Shown: positions 9,861-18,152 of the stretch, one piece after another
Position numbering within the stretch: position 1 is the first letter of the stretch
How the letters are laid out: each line of letters opens with the position of its first letter
The notes under the pieces: generated by a model
Seen by the model: only the letters and a program-made list of their open reading frames with translations
What the model was told of the DNA's origin: nothing
The model's database searches: none
Made by a program: the position numbers and the translations under genes
Source of the DNA: JANRJY01 sp033763735
GTDB lineage: Bacteria > Bacteroidota > Bacteroidia > Cytophagales > UBA9547
Length of the DNA: 64,000 nucleotides
Reading direction: 5' to 3'
Assembly (NCBI GenBank): GCA_033763735.1
Contig: JANRJY010000021.1
Span: 5,059 to 69,058, forward strand

Positions 9861-11036
9861 ATGTGGAGATTATGGAATGTATATTTTTTATTTGTTCTTT
9901 CAATTGCAATAAGAATCTATTCCGAAAGTACCCATTACATTTCACCTGATTCAGAATTTTACTTAGAAGCCGCTCAAAACTTAATTAACGGAAATGGATT
10001 AAGGGTATCAAAATCGTATCCGGTTGAAAAAGTATTTGATGTAAATAATACCATCCAGCTTACCATGTGGCCAATTGGGTATCCACTATTGATTGCTTTG
10101 GTTTCGATAGTTTCGGGATTAAATGTGTTTTTATCCTCAAAAATTATAGGAATAATATTTTTAGCAATTATATTTTATTTATTGTATTTCAAATACAAAA
10201 ATGAAGCGTGGAAATATGGAATGGTATTTGGTTCATTTACGTTAATTGAAGTGTTTTCATATACGTGGTCCGAAGCCCCTTTTTTAAGTGTTTGGTTGAT
10301 TTTTTATTTTTATATTAATGACCTTATAAACAATAAATTAGACTTTGGATTAATTGCCAAAGGCATAACTATTTGTGTGTCTTTATTTATACTTAGATAT
10401 ATAGGTGCCATTTCATTACTTTTTCTCACATCAATATTTATATTCAAATCGTTTATTAATAAGAAATTTTCAGTAGGATTATTTTTTATGATTGGATCTG
10501 TTTTGTTGTTTTATGTAAGCTATAGTATATATAATTATATTTTTTCAGGTTATTTCACCGGAAGTTATCGCTTTCAATATGAGCAGGAAAGTATTTACCA
10601 ATGGGGTGTAATTTGCTTCAATGGAATAATGAACGAATTTTTCGTTTTTCGGAAATTTTGGAATGTTGGGATAGCAGCAGAATGGTTGTTTTTTCTTTGT
10701 CTTGGTGTACAAATTGCCTTCCTGATTTATTTAAACCAATTATTAAATAAGCCATTTCAAATTAATCAAAACATAAAAGTTGCTTTGTTTATGGCAGTAT
10801 CATATACAATAACAATATGTATCCTTCGTAAACTTTCACCTTTTGATCCAATAAATTACCGTTTGATGGCTCCTGCTACACTTTTGGGCTTATTGGCAGC
10901 GGTTGAATTTATAAATATTAATACCAAAAAAGAATATCGTATTGATTTGTGGATACTTAGTTTTTTTGGATTTTCCTTGATGATGAATTTGCCTAAAAAT
11001 TATCTGATTGAAAAAATATCAGCAGTTATTTTTTGA
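9861..11036 (+). CDS. Polytopic membrane protein, GT-C glycosyltransferase-like
   Basis: A 391-residue integral membrane protein with about nine to ten hydrophobic segments. A first transmembrane helix is followed by an extracytoplasmic loop with ISPDSEFYLEAAQNL and then NTIQLTMWPIGYPLLIALV. The acidic D-x-E in the first loop and the WP-x-GYP motif are typical of GT-C enzymes that use lipid-linked sugars. No soluble catalytic domain is present. The gene is single and converges with the next gene, overlapping it by 11 bp. The donor and acceptor cannot be read, and a non-enzymatic membrane protein remains possible. Confidence 0.65.
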   Translation: MWRLWNVYFLFVLSIAIRIYSESTHYISPDSEFYLEAAQNLINGNGLRVSKSYPVEKVFDVNNTIQLTMWPIGYPLLIALVSIVSGLNVFLSSKIIGIIFLAIIFYLLYFKYKNEAWKYGMVFGSFTLIEVFSYTWSEAPFLSVWLIFYFYINDLINNKLDFGLIAKGITICVSLFILRYIGAISLLFLTSIFIFKSFINKKFSVGLFFMIGSVLLFYVSYSIYNYIFSGYFTGSYRFQYEQESIYQWGVICFNGIMNEFFVFRKFWNVGIAAEWLFFLCLGVQIAFLIYLNQLLNKPFQINQNIKVALFMAVSYTITICILRKLSPFDPINYRLMAPATLLGLLAAVEFININTKKEYRIDLWILSFFGFSLMMNLPKNYLIEKISAVIF

Positions 11037-11838
11037 GAAACTTCTCGGTTTTGTTGTCGACATTGAGGTAATAAACGCCTTCTTTAAGTTGCTCACATAC
11101 AACTTCTTTGCCTTTACCTTTAACTATAACGTTTCCATATCCGTCAATAACTTCATAGTCTGCCAAGCGAGATAGGTAGATTTTGTTTGAAACTCTTTTA
11201 GGATAAAACGTTACTTCCGGTAAGGTTGATTGGAATTCAACTACTTTGGAATAAAATACGTTACCATCTTTTTCAACAAACTTGATTCTGTATTTATTTA
11301 TTCCTGAATGGTGATTTTGATCGGTAGTATAGTTGTTGTTAGATGTTGAACCTTTAGCCGAAATTTCTTTAACCGTAATCCAATTATTATACATGAATTG
11401 TTCAACAAACATCTTGTCACCAATTTTTTCACCTTTGGTTGACCAATTGATTAAGTTTTCATCAACTGTGAAACTTGCAAACTGAAAAGTAGAACTTAGT
11501 CTGATAACTTGTGCATTTAATATTTTGGGCTTACAATCAGCTTTGTGGGTGATTTTAATTGTAACCGGTTCGTTTTGAGCAAGATGTGAAAGATCAATTT
11601 CGTATGCACTTGATTTAATGTTACTCATTACTTTTACATCATTCACGTATACTTCATCAGAACAAAAATCCTTCATGTTGGTTGTAAAAGGATTTTGAAC
11701 ATATAAATTTTTACCTTGAAATGCACCATTAACTATTAAAGTTTGTTGGGCATTTGAGGTAATATTTAATAGGGTTATTACAGATAAAAATGTAATAAAA
11801 AAATATACATTAAGGCTTAGACATTGACTTCTCTTCAT
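11026..11838 (-). CDS. Secreted protein with degenerate T9SS-like C-terminal domain
   Basis: A 270-residue exported protein with an N-terminal hydrophobic signal (about 8-30, ending near TSNAQ). A beta-rich middle has no recognisable enzyme motif. The C-terminal ~55 residues (YLSRLADYEVIDGYGNVIVK, then LKEGVYYLNVDNKTEKFLKK) follow the strand pattern of T9SS sorting domains but lack the usual YPNP opening. It was probably exported by T9SS or derived from such a cargo. It lies downstream of feoB on the same strand, 81 bp away. Function unknown. Confidence 0.7.
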   Translation of the reverse strand: MKRSQCLSLNVYFFITFLSVITLLNITSNAQQTLIVNGAFQGKNLYVQNPFTTNMKDFCSDEVYVNDVKVMSNIKSSAYEIDLSHLAQNEPVTIKITHKADCKPKILNAQVIRLSSTFQFASFTVDENLINWSTKGEKIGDKMFVEQFMYNNWITVKEISAKGSTSNNNYTTDQNHHSGINKYRIKFVEKDGNVFYSKVVEFQSTLPEVTFYPKRVSNKIYLSRLADYEVIDGYGNVIVKGKGKEVVCEQLKEGVYYLNVDNKTEKFLKK

Positions 11839-11919
11839 TTTGCGAACTTACACAATCAGAATGATAAAACGCAAATTTGTGTAATATTAGAAAATAAAAC
11901 AAAAAAACTTGGTAATTTC

Positions 11920-14031
11920 CTATGATAAAATGGCATAAACTGCCAATGAGCTTAAATAAGCCAATAAAAGTAGATAAGTAAACTGGGCTAAAGCAAATGG
12001 CCAACTTTTGGTTTCGTTAGCAACAGTTGCTAAAGTACTCATACATTGTAGTGCAAATGCATAAAACAACAAAATGGACATTCCTCGTGCTAAATTAAAA
12101 AATGGCTTTCCAGTTAGAAGGTCTTTTTGATTTGCTAGTTTCTGTTTTAATGTATCAGTGTCCTCTGCATCACCTATGCTATAAATGGTTGATATTGTGC
12201 CTACGAATACTTCCCTGGCTGCAAAAGAAGTAAGTAAAGCAATGCCTATTTTCCAGTCAAAACCAAGTGGTTGAATTGCAGGTTCAATAAACTTTCCAAA
12301 ACTTCCTGCAAAAGAAGCTTCCAGCCTGGTAGCTGCGAGTTCGTTTGAAATATCTGTATTGGTTTGATATTTTGATTTGACCTTTTGTTCTGCTATTTCC
12401 ATTTTTCCAGGAAGTGAGAAATTAGAAAGAAACCAAAGGATTATCGAAATCGAAATGATTATTTTACCAGCTCCCCATACAAAAGATTTTACTTTTTCAA
12501 TTACTGATAAGGCTATATTTTTAAACTTTGGTGGCTTAAAATCAGGCATTTCAAGAATGAAAAAACTTTTTTCTTCGGTTTTGATTAATGATTTTATAAT
12601 TAAAGAAGAAATGAGAGCCATTATAAATCCAATTGCATACAGGGCCATCATTGCAAGTCCTTGTATATTAAACAAACCAAAAATTCTTGTTGAAGGTATG
12701 CACAATGCAATAATTATTGTATAAACGGGTATTCGTGCGGAGCAACTGATTAATGGAGTTACAAAAATCGTTAATAATCTTTCTTTCCTATTGTTGATGT
12801 TTCGTGCTGACATGATAGCTGGGATAGCGCAAGCGGCACTTGAAAAGAGCGGTACGATGCTTTTGCCATTCAAACCAAACCATTTCATTATTTGATCCAT
12901 CAAAAACATGACACGAGCCATATAACCGGTCTCTTCAAGGAGGGAAATAAATAAAAATAGAAAAGTTATTTGAGGAATAAACATAATTACACCACCAAGC
13001 CCGGATATAAGTCCATCCGTAAGTAAGCCTACCCAAAGCGATGTGCCTAATTGACTTCTTATTGTATTGTTCACTTGAGATACAGTCCAATCTATAGCGT
13101 CCATAGGGTAGGCGGCCCAATTAAAAATAGCCTGAAAAATTAATAGTAGACTTACCAGCAAAAACAAATATCCAAAAACCGGATGCGTTAGAAATTTATC
13201 AGCAATAACTGTAAACTTGTGCATTTTTTCGGCTTCGCCTGACTTTACACTTTTATCTACAATTTTATTAATTTTTTCATATCTATTTATAGTTTCATGA
13301 GTGAGTTCTTTCAATGAATCAAATACAAATATTTTTAAAATTTGATCAATTTTTACTTTGCTTTCATCACTTAAATTATGCAGTTGTTTGTAGTTATGAC
13401 AAATAAGTAATGCTAAATAGTCATTTTCGATGTTAAACAGATGCTTAACTTCAGATATAAGTCCATTAAGTTCTTTTTTTATAGAGAAAATTGGACTGTG
13501 GATTATTTGATTTCTTTCAAAGGCATCTAGCTTTTGAATCAATTCACTTACTCCAACTTCCTTACGGGCATTCATTTTTACAATTGTGAGATTGCTTAAA
13601 AGGTTTTGAAACGAATCAGAATCAATAAAAATATTAGCCTTTTCAGCAACGTCAATCATATTCAGCACCAAAATGATTGGCAATCCTAAGTCGTATAATT
13701 GAGTGAATAAAAGAAGGTTGCGTTTTAAATTGGATGAATCGGCAACTACTATTACCAAATCGGGGTAATCCTCTGAAAGTGGATTCGAAAGTATGTCAAA
13801 TACTATTTTCTCGTCAAATGATTTGGGATAAATGCTATAGGTGCCCGGTAAATCCAGAATTTCAAGTTCTTTCCCTGAGGGTAACTTGCAAAGACCAGCT
13901 TTACGTTCAACTGTAACACCGGCAAAATTTCCGGTTTTTTGATTTAATCCGGTTAGTAAATTAAAAATAGTAGATTTCCCGCTATTGGGGTTGCCAATGA
14001 GGGCTACTTTATTGCGTGAATAACCGGACAT
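11920..14031 (-). CDS. feoB: Ferrous iron transporter FeoB
   Basis: A 703-residue inner-membrane Fe(II) uptake protein. The N-terminal G-domain has G1 GNPNSGKST (13-21), G3 DLPGTYS (60-66) and G4 NMID (124-127). A helical spacer and then the paired Gate transmembrane regions follow, including GYMARVMFLMDQIMKWFGLNG, SCSARIPVYT and the second-gate SFAAREVFVGTIST. The length matches bacterial FeoB. The start overlaps feoA by 28 bp, so the two are translationally coupled. No Fur or FNR site was identified. Confidence 0.95.
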   Translation of the reverse strand: MSGYSRNKVALIGNPNSGKSTIFNLLTGLNQKTGNFAGVTVERKAGLCKLPSGKELEILDLPGTYSIYPKSFDEKIVFDILSNPLSEDYPDLVIVVADSSNLKRNLLLFTQLYDLGLPIILVLNMIDVAEKANIFIDSDSFQNLLSNLTIVKMNARKEVGVSELIQKLDAFERNQIIHSPIFSIKKELNGLISEVKHLFNIENDYLALLICHNYKQLHNLSDESKVKIDQILKIFVFDSLKELTHETINRYEKINKIVDKSVKSGEAEKMHKFTVIADKFLTHPVFGYLFLLVSLLLIFQAIFNWAAYPMDAIDWTVSQVNNTIRSQLGTSLWVGLLTDGLISGLGGVIMFIPQITFLFLFISLLEETGYMARVMFLMDQIMKWFGLNGKSIVPLFSSAACAIPAIMSARNINNRKERLLTIFVTPLISCSARIPVYTIIIALCIPSTRIFGLFNIQGLAMMALYAIGFIMALISSLIIKSLIKTEEKSFFILEMPDFKPPKFKNIALSVIEKVKSFVWGAGKIIISISIILWFLSNFSLPGKMEIAEQKVKSKYQTNTDISNELAATRLEASFAGSFGKFIEPAIQPLGFDWKIGIALLTSFAAREVFVGTISTIYSIGDAEDTDTLKQKLANQKDLLTGKPFFNLARGMSILLFYAFALQCMSTLATVANETKSWPFALAQFTYLLLLAYLSSLAVYAILS

Positions 14032-14255
14032 TCTACTTCCATCAAAGTGATTTGATTGGCTTCCTCTTTACGAAGTGCCAAATGATATCCACAAACTTTT
14101 ATACAAATGGGGGAGCCTAAGGGTGCTACACAACACATTTCTACCTCACTACCAGGTATGCAACCCATCTCCAGAAATTTTACAGACAAAGAAGACTCAT
14201 GAAATCCTTCGATGATTCCTTTTTCTCCTTTGGTAAGATTAGCGATGGTTTTCAA
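14004..14255 (-). CDS. feoA: Ferrous iron transport protein FeoA
   Basis: An 83-residue SH3-like protein. It shows the FeoA pattern: an N-terminal LTKGEKGIIEGF, then SVKFLEMGCIPGSEVEMCCVAPLGSPICIKVCGYHLALRKEEA. FeoA binds FeoB in the cytoplasm and supports Fe(II) import. It is the first gene of the feoAB operon and overlaps feoB. Its start lies about 107 bp from attL of the integrated element, so the island sits just upstream of the feo operon and may have altered its promoter region. Confidence 0.92.
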   Translation of the reverse strand: MKTIANLTKGEKGIIEGFHESSLSVKFLEMGCIPGSEVEMCCVAPLGSPICIKVCGYHLALRKEEANQITLMEVECPVIHAIK

Positions 14256-14361
14256 ATTAGACTAATTCTAAATAGATACGAATGCAAATATAATATGTTC
14301 AGGAAAAGAAAAAAGAAAGGATGATTATTTGTTGAAAATTGGAGTAAAAGTTGAAAAAATA

Positions 14362-14387
14362 AAAAAGTACCAAGAGTGGGAATCGAA
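14362..14387 (-). repeat. attL: displaced tRNA-Leu 3' end
   Basis: This 26-bp sequence matches 21595-21620 except T versus C at 14377. It repeats the last 20 nt of tRNA-Leu plus the adjoining A/T tract. Beyond 14387 it departs from the tRNA gene (a short CGAACT match continues after a gap), so this is a partial tRNA copy and not a functional gene. Confidence 0.85.
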
Positions 14388-14486
14388 TCGAACTCATATT
14401 TTATTTAACCCTACAAAATGCCGTTTACACTTTAAATTATTGACTTTTTTAATACGGTTCAATGTTGTATTATTGTTTTTAAATAC

Positions 14487-14510
14487 ATTTTTGACAACAT
14501 TTTGACAACA
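14487..14510 (+). repeat. Left arm-type repeat (tandem TTTTGACAACA)
   Basis: Two tandem copies of TTTTGACAACA, immediately upstream of the integrase start. The identical 24-bp block recurs at 21530-21553 near the other end. Position and tandem form suggest integrase arm-binding sites. Confidence 0.75.
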
Positions 14511-14513
14511 TAA

Positions 14514-15736
14514 ATGAAAAGCACTTTCAAAATAACCCTCAATAAACAACGTGAAACTAAAGATAATAAATACCCTTTACAATTGCACGTTACTATTAAA
14601 GGTTATGGAAGGGCTATTCGTGAAACACTCCCAATAAAGGTAAAAGAATCGGATTTAACAAAACAACTTTCAATGTATTAAAGAGAGAGCCAAACCATGA
14701 AGTTTATAATTATCATATTGGAAATATAAAGCAGAATTTGACAAATCTATTTGCTGAAGAACTCAAAGGAAAAGTAATATTAACACCTGAATACGTTAGT
14801 CAAATAGTTAAGAACAAAATACTACTCGAAAATAACAATGTTGATTTTTTCAAACATTATGATGAAATGATGGAATCAATTCGTATCAATACTACACCTA
14901 ACAACATTAAAAATTACAAACAATTACATTCAATATTAAAAGGTTTTGAAGCTGAAACCAATTATAATTTAACATTTGGAACGGTAAACCAACCCGTATT
15001 TTTTGACAAGTTTTTAAAGTATTGCATTAAAGTAAAAGGCTTTACAAATAACACTATTTCGGGTTATATAGGTAAGTTTAAGTCCTTTATGAATTGGGCT
15101 ACAAAACGAGGCTATAATAGCGAACAAGCATATAAAGAATACAATGTAAAAGAATATGAAGTCACACATATAGCCCTTACACCTGAAGAGTTTAAAACTT
15201 TATACTTTCATGATTTTAGAAACTATAAATTGAATAAGGCGAAGGATTTATTTTGTTTTATGGTAAGTACCGGTTACAGAATTTCGGACCTTAAAGACCT
15301 AAAGCCGGAACACATACAAGCAGATTGTATTGAAAAGGTTATTGTTAAAACAAAAGAAAGAATCAAAATTCCATTGAACCAATACAGTAAAGTACTACTT
15401 GCTAAATATGGTAGCCTTATAAACATTAGAATTTCTGAACAAAAACTAAATGACTATATTAAAGAATGTTGCGAAATACTAAACTTTGACACCCCAGTTG
15501 AAATAGTCAAGTATCAAGGAGCAAAACAAATTATAGAAACCAAACCCAAATATGAATGTATTACAAACCATGTGGCCCGTAAAACATTTGCAACCTTAAT
15601 GCTTAATCAAGGCATGGCAGCCTATGACATTATGAAAATTACAGGTCACAAAAAAGAAACTACCTTTAGAAAATATGTAGGTATTAATGATGAACAACAT
15701 AACAAAAAAATGATTGAAGCATGGGGAAAGATTTGA
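14514..15736 (+). pseudogene. Tyrosine-recombinase integrase, frameshifted near codon 47
   Basis: A phage-type integrase for the tRNA-Leu island. The N-terminus starts at ATG 14514 with the MKSTFKITLNKQRETKDNKY pattern of Bacteroidota integrases and runs into TAA at 14679. The homologous continuation (FNKTTFNVLKREPNHE) is in another frame and reads openly to 15736. Adding one T to the short T-run at 14654-14656 would join the two. The downstream part has the SAM-like core-binding region (GFTNNTISGYIGKFKSFMNWA) and an intact catalytic domain: R in STGYRISDLK, HxxR in NHVARKTF, H in ITGHKKET, and the tyrosine in FRKYVG. A TTG at 14738 could start a shortened protein lacking the arm-binding domain. 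The cause is a recent indel or a sequence error; no canonical -1 slippery heptamer is seen. Confidence 0.8.
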
Positions 15737-15961
15737 AGCTGAAGTAATAAAAAATGTGGTTAAATTTAACAGATATATATTATTTAATTAATAGAATAAA
15801 ATTCTCAGTTCCTAAATTGGAATAAATATCTTTTAATAAGAAATCTTTAATAAGAATGATGTAAAAAAAACTTTAAAAAAAATTACATTTGTATTGCTTA
15901 TTAATCAATTATTATTTGATTTGTGAAACAAATACTTTTTAAAATCTGTTTAAAAACATAT

Positions 15962-16363
15962 ATGAGCAATAAAAAATCGGTTAATTTTGGTGCAACATGG
16001 CAAGGTAGTAATACGAAAGTAAAAGCTTTCATAAACCTTGGTCTTTTTTTATATGAAGAAGGGGGCAAGTCTGTGGCGTTTTGCCCTGCACTTGATTTGA
16101 TTGGATATGGAAATACTGAAGAAGAAGCTAAGAGTTCTTTTGAACTTATTTTGTCTGAATATCTTGATTATACAACAAGAAAAGGGACATTAAGATATGA
16201 CTTAGAAAAACATGGTTGGAAGCTCAAAAAGAATAAGCTGAAGGTTATTTCTCCACCTGACATTTCGAAGTTATTAGTTGATAATGAAGAGTTTGCTGAA
16301 GTTTTTAATAATAAAGATTTTAGAAAAACTCATATTGAGGTAAACGTCCCTGAAATGGTATAA
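15962..16363 (+). CDS. hicB: HicB-like antitoxin
   Basis: A 133-residue protein from the preferred ATG (MSNKKSVNFG); a GTG at 15923 would add 13 residues of poorer character. The core KAFINLGLFLYEEGGKSVAFCPALDLIGYGNTEEEAKSSFE is the partial RNase H-like HicB fold, with the family pattern of a strand, CPALDLIGYG and then EEA. The C-terminal part presumably carries repressor or neutralising functions. It lies 18 bp upstream of the hicA-like gene, in antitoxin-first order. Expected role: bind HicA and autoregulate. It probably stabilises the island. Confidence 0.8.
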   Translation: MSNKKSVNFGATWQGSNTKVKAFINLGLFLYEEGGKSVAFCPALDLIGYGNTEEEAKSSFELILSEYLDYTTRKGTLRYDLEKHGWKLKKNKLKVISPPDISKLLVDNEEFAEVFNNKDFRKTHIEVNVPEMV

Positions 16364-16381
16364 TCTATTTTTTTTATTGTT

Positions 16382-16606
16382 TTGAATAATGTTCCTTTAA
16401 AAAAATTTCGAAAATTCTTACTTTCAGAAGGTTTAAATCATATTCGGGATAAAGGGGGACATGAGATTTATTCAAAAGCAAACTTATCAAGGCCAGTAGT
16501 TATCCAGTCACACATTGATCCAATTCCTATAAGTGTTATAAAATCCAATCTAAGAACACTTGAAATAAGTTTTTCAGACTTTAAGGTGAAAATCAAGAAA
16601 TTTTAA
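16382..16606 (+). CDS. hicA: HicA-like mRNA interferase toxin
   Basis: A 74-residue protein of typical HicA length with a dsRBD-like fold. KKFRKFLLSEGLNHIRDKGGHEIYSK contains the glycine-rich segment with the catalytic histidine H27 (GGHEIY), followed by VVIQSHIDPIPISVIKSNLRTLEIS. HicA cleaves mRNA during translation or stress. There is no in-frame ATG, so TTG 16382 is the probable start; this weak start would keep toxin synthesis low. It forms an operon with hicB within the integrated element. Confidence 0.8.
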   Translation: MNNVPLKKFRKFLLSEGLNHIRDKGGHEIYSKANLSRPVVIQSHIDPIPISVIKSNLRTLEISFSDFKVKIKKF

Positions 16607-16743
16607 ATGCTTATTATTAGTAGCTTAATAAATCTGGGGACAGGTTTTAGTTAGAGAATATTTATACAAAAGTTAAATTGAAATAGAAATTGTAACTATT
16701 TTTTGGGGATGGTTGAAGCCTGGAATATTTGATTCCAAAAAAG

Positions 16744-17409
16744 TCAATCCATTAATGTAAAACCATCTTTTACAAATGGCAAATCCGAAGCAATAAGATT
16801 ATAAGGATGTGCAAATGATACTAAATATTCCTTTTTATTTTCATCATAATGAATCTTTGTAACCATACCTAAAAATTCATCTGTAATTGAATCTAATTCA
16901 GCTTCATATCTATGAAATTCTGAAAACCTTTGCATTTCAAAAATTTGACTTAAAGGACTTTTTAATATTCTTCTTACAAATTCCATATCTACATCTAAAT
17001 ACATACTTAAAATGATCATATTGTTTTTCTCAAGTTCCTTGTAATGTTCAAATATTCTTTTCCTATTAAAAATTACATAACAAACAATAAGATGCCTCCA
17101 ACAGCTACATAAAGACTTTGTAGTTTCTTGCATATCATATTTTAGAAGTGTATTTTCCTTATAAACTTCTACACTACCCAAACCACCATTTTTTTTAACT
17201 GAATCATAATATTCAGGTGCTAAAATTGAAATAGGGTCAACTTTAAAAAATTCTGCTAATTCATAAGCTCTTTCTATTGTCAAAGAAACCTTACCACGTT
17301 CTATTAATCCGTAATTGTTTTGAACTATTCCAAGAAAATCAGCAACTTCCTTTTGAGTTTTATTTTGTGATTCTCTAATTTTTTTCAATGCATCATATAC
17401 TTTTTCCAT
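16744..17409 (-). CDS. XRE-family transcriptional regulator (putative island repressor)
   Basis: A 221-residue protein with an N-terminal HTH_3 domain (about 5-62: LKKIRESQNKTQKEVADFLGIVQNNYGLIERGKVSLTIERA, read in two halves). A ~150-residue C-terminal region of unknown fold has mixed alpha/beta character. It is transcribed leftward, divergent from the HTH/excisionase-like gene, across a 113-bp very AT-rich region. By position it corresponds to the Stl-like master repressor of phage satellites or a phage CI. The long C-terminal domain could be the derepressor-binding part. That role is inferred from context only. Confidence 0.8.
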   Translation of the reverse strand: MEKVYDALKKIRESQNKTQKEVADFLGIVQNNYGLIERGKVSLTIERAYELAEFFKVDPISILAPEYYDSVKKNGGLGSVEVYKENTLLKYDMQETTKSLCSCWRHLIVCYVIFNRKRIFEHYKELEKNNMIILSMYLDVDMEFVRRILKSPLSQIFEMQRFSEFHRYEAELDSITDEFLGMVTKIHYDENKKEYLVSFAHPYNLIASDLPFVKDGFTLMD

Positions 17410-17484
17410 ATCACAATAATAGTATATCGAATTAAATAATACGTAATATTTATTATAACATTTTTTTTAATGCAATATAATATT

Positions 17485-17492
17485 TATACTTG
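17485..17492 (+). promoter_or_regulatory. Candidate -7 promoter element for the xis-like gene
   Basis: TATACTTG followed by CA matches the Bacteroidota -7 consensus TAnnTTTG at all but one position. It lies 30 bp before the start at 17523, in the divergent XRE/xis region. No clear -33 element was found. Confidence 0.4.
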
Positions 17493-17522
17493 CAACGTTA
17501 AACGAATTATATCAATCATTAT

Positions 17523-17792
17523 ATGAATCAATTCTGCACAATCGAACAAGTAACTGAAGCTGTAAAGATTGCCCTTGCTCAAAGTCAAAACATAAAGCAA
17601 GAACCCAAAGGATTAAAACTTTCTCAAAAGGAACTTGCAAAAAGATTAGGACTTACGGAAGCAACAATTATCAATTTAAAAAAGCGAGGACTGCCAAGTT
17701 ATAAAAACGGACACGTACTCTTTTATTTTGAAAATGAGGTTTTGGAGTTTCTTAAAGACAAACGCAATGGAAAATCAAAACAAACTAATTGA
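17523..17792 (+). CDS. Small HTH protein, excisionase/AlpA-like
   Basis: An 89-residue protein. Its C-terminal half is a winged-helix MerR/excisionase-type DNA-binding domain: KGLKLSQKELAKRLGLTEATIINLKKRGLPSYKNGHVLFYFENEVLEFLKDKR. The LGLTEATIINLKKRGLPSYK stretch corresponds to helix-turn-helix plus wing. The N-terminal 40 residues resemble the coiled segment common in Bacteroidota element HTH_17 proteins. It is the first rightward gene after the divergent regulator, the usual place for xis in phages and satellites. It may direct excision or activate the right operon. Confidence 0.75.
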   Translation: MNQFCTIEQVTEAVKIALAQSQNIKQEPKGLKLSQKELAKRLGLTEATIINLKKRGLPSYKNGHVLFYFENEVLEFLKDKRNGKSKQTN

Positions 17793-17835
17793 ATTATTTT
17801 AGCTAAAGAATTTAACCATTTAACCCCTTTACAAC

Positions 17836-18078
17836 ATGACCAAAGAAGAAATAAAAGCATTTGAATTAACCCAAATTCAAAAGGAAAAAATTGCATTAGC
17901 ATTTGAAAGAAATTTCGACACAATGGATCTTGAAAGTTACCAAGACTATGTTACTGATATGTTACTCCCATTAATTGAAATAGGCGAAAAAGACGGACTG
18001 AAACTTTATGATTTAGTTGGTACTCTAAAAAGACTATATGACTTTATAGGAGAAGTAAAACCATACTTTAAAAAGTAA
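17836..18078 (+). CDS. Small acidic/helical island protein, unknown function
   Basis: An 80-residue protein predicted largely helical (MTKEEIKAFELTQIQKEKIA, then LPLIEIGEKDGLKLYDLVGTLKRLYDFIG). No family is recognised. It starts 44 bp after the xis-like gene and is followed directly by a strong hairpin, so it is the end of a short early transcript. Small ORFs at this position in satellites are often regulatory or anti-phage, but nothing in the sequence shows that here. Confidence 0.6.
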   Translation: MTKEEIKAFELTQIQKEKIALAFERNFDTMDLESYQDYVTDMLLPLIEIGEKDGLKLYDLVGTLKRLYDFIGEVKPYFKK

Positions 18079-18087
18079 CAAAAAAAC

Positions 18088-18121
18088 AGCCCTTTGAATG
18101 ACCAGTTCAAAGGGCTTTAAA
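18088..18121 (+). terminator. Strong hairpin terminator
   Basis: AGCCCTTTGAA (18088-18098) and TTCAAAGGGCT (18106-18116) form a perfect 11-bp stem with a 7-nt loop. The T-tract is short and A-interrupted. It separates the xis/small-ORF unit from the helicase gene. Confidence 0.8.
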
Positions 18122-18152
18122 ATTTTATACAGTAACTTAAACTAACAACAAT

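Noticed and set aside
14366..14395. Third tRNA gene
   Set aside because: Only the 3' portion matches; there is no anticodon arm or acceptor 5' strand. It is an att remnant.
14679..14681. Programmed -1 frameshift in the integrase
   Set aside because: The -1 frame would fit, but no canonical X-XXY-YYZ slippery heptamer precedes the stop and no stimulatory hairpin was evident; an indel is simpler.
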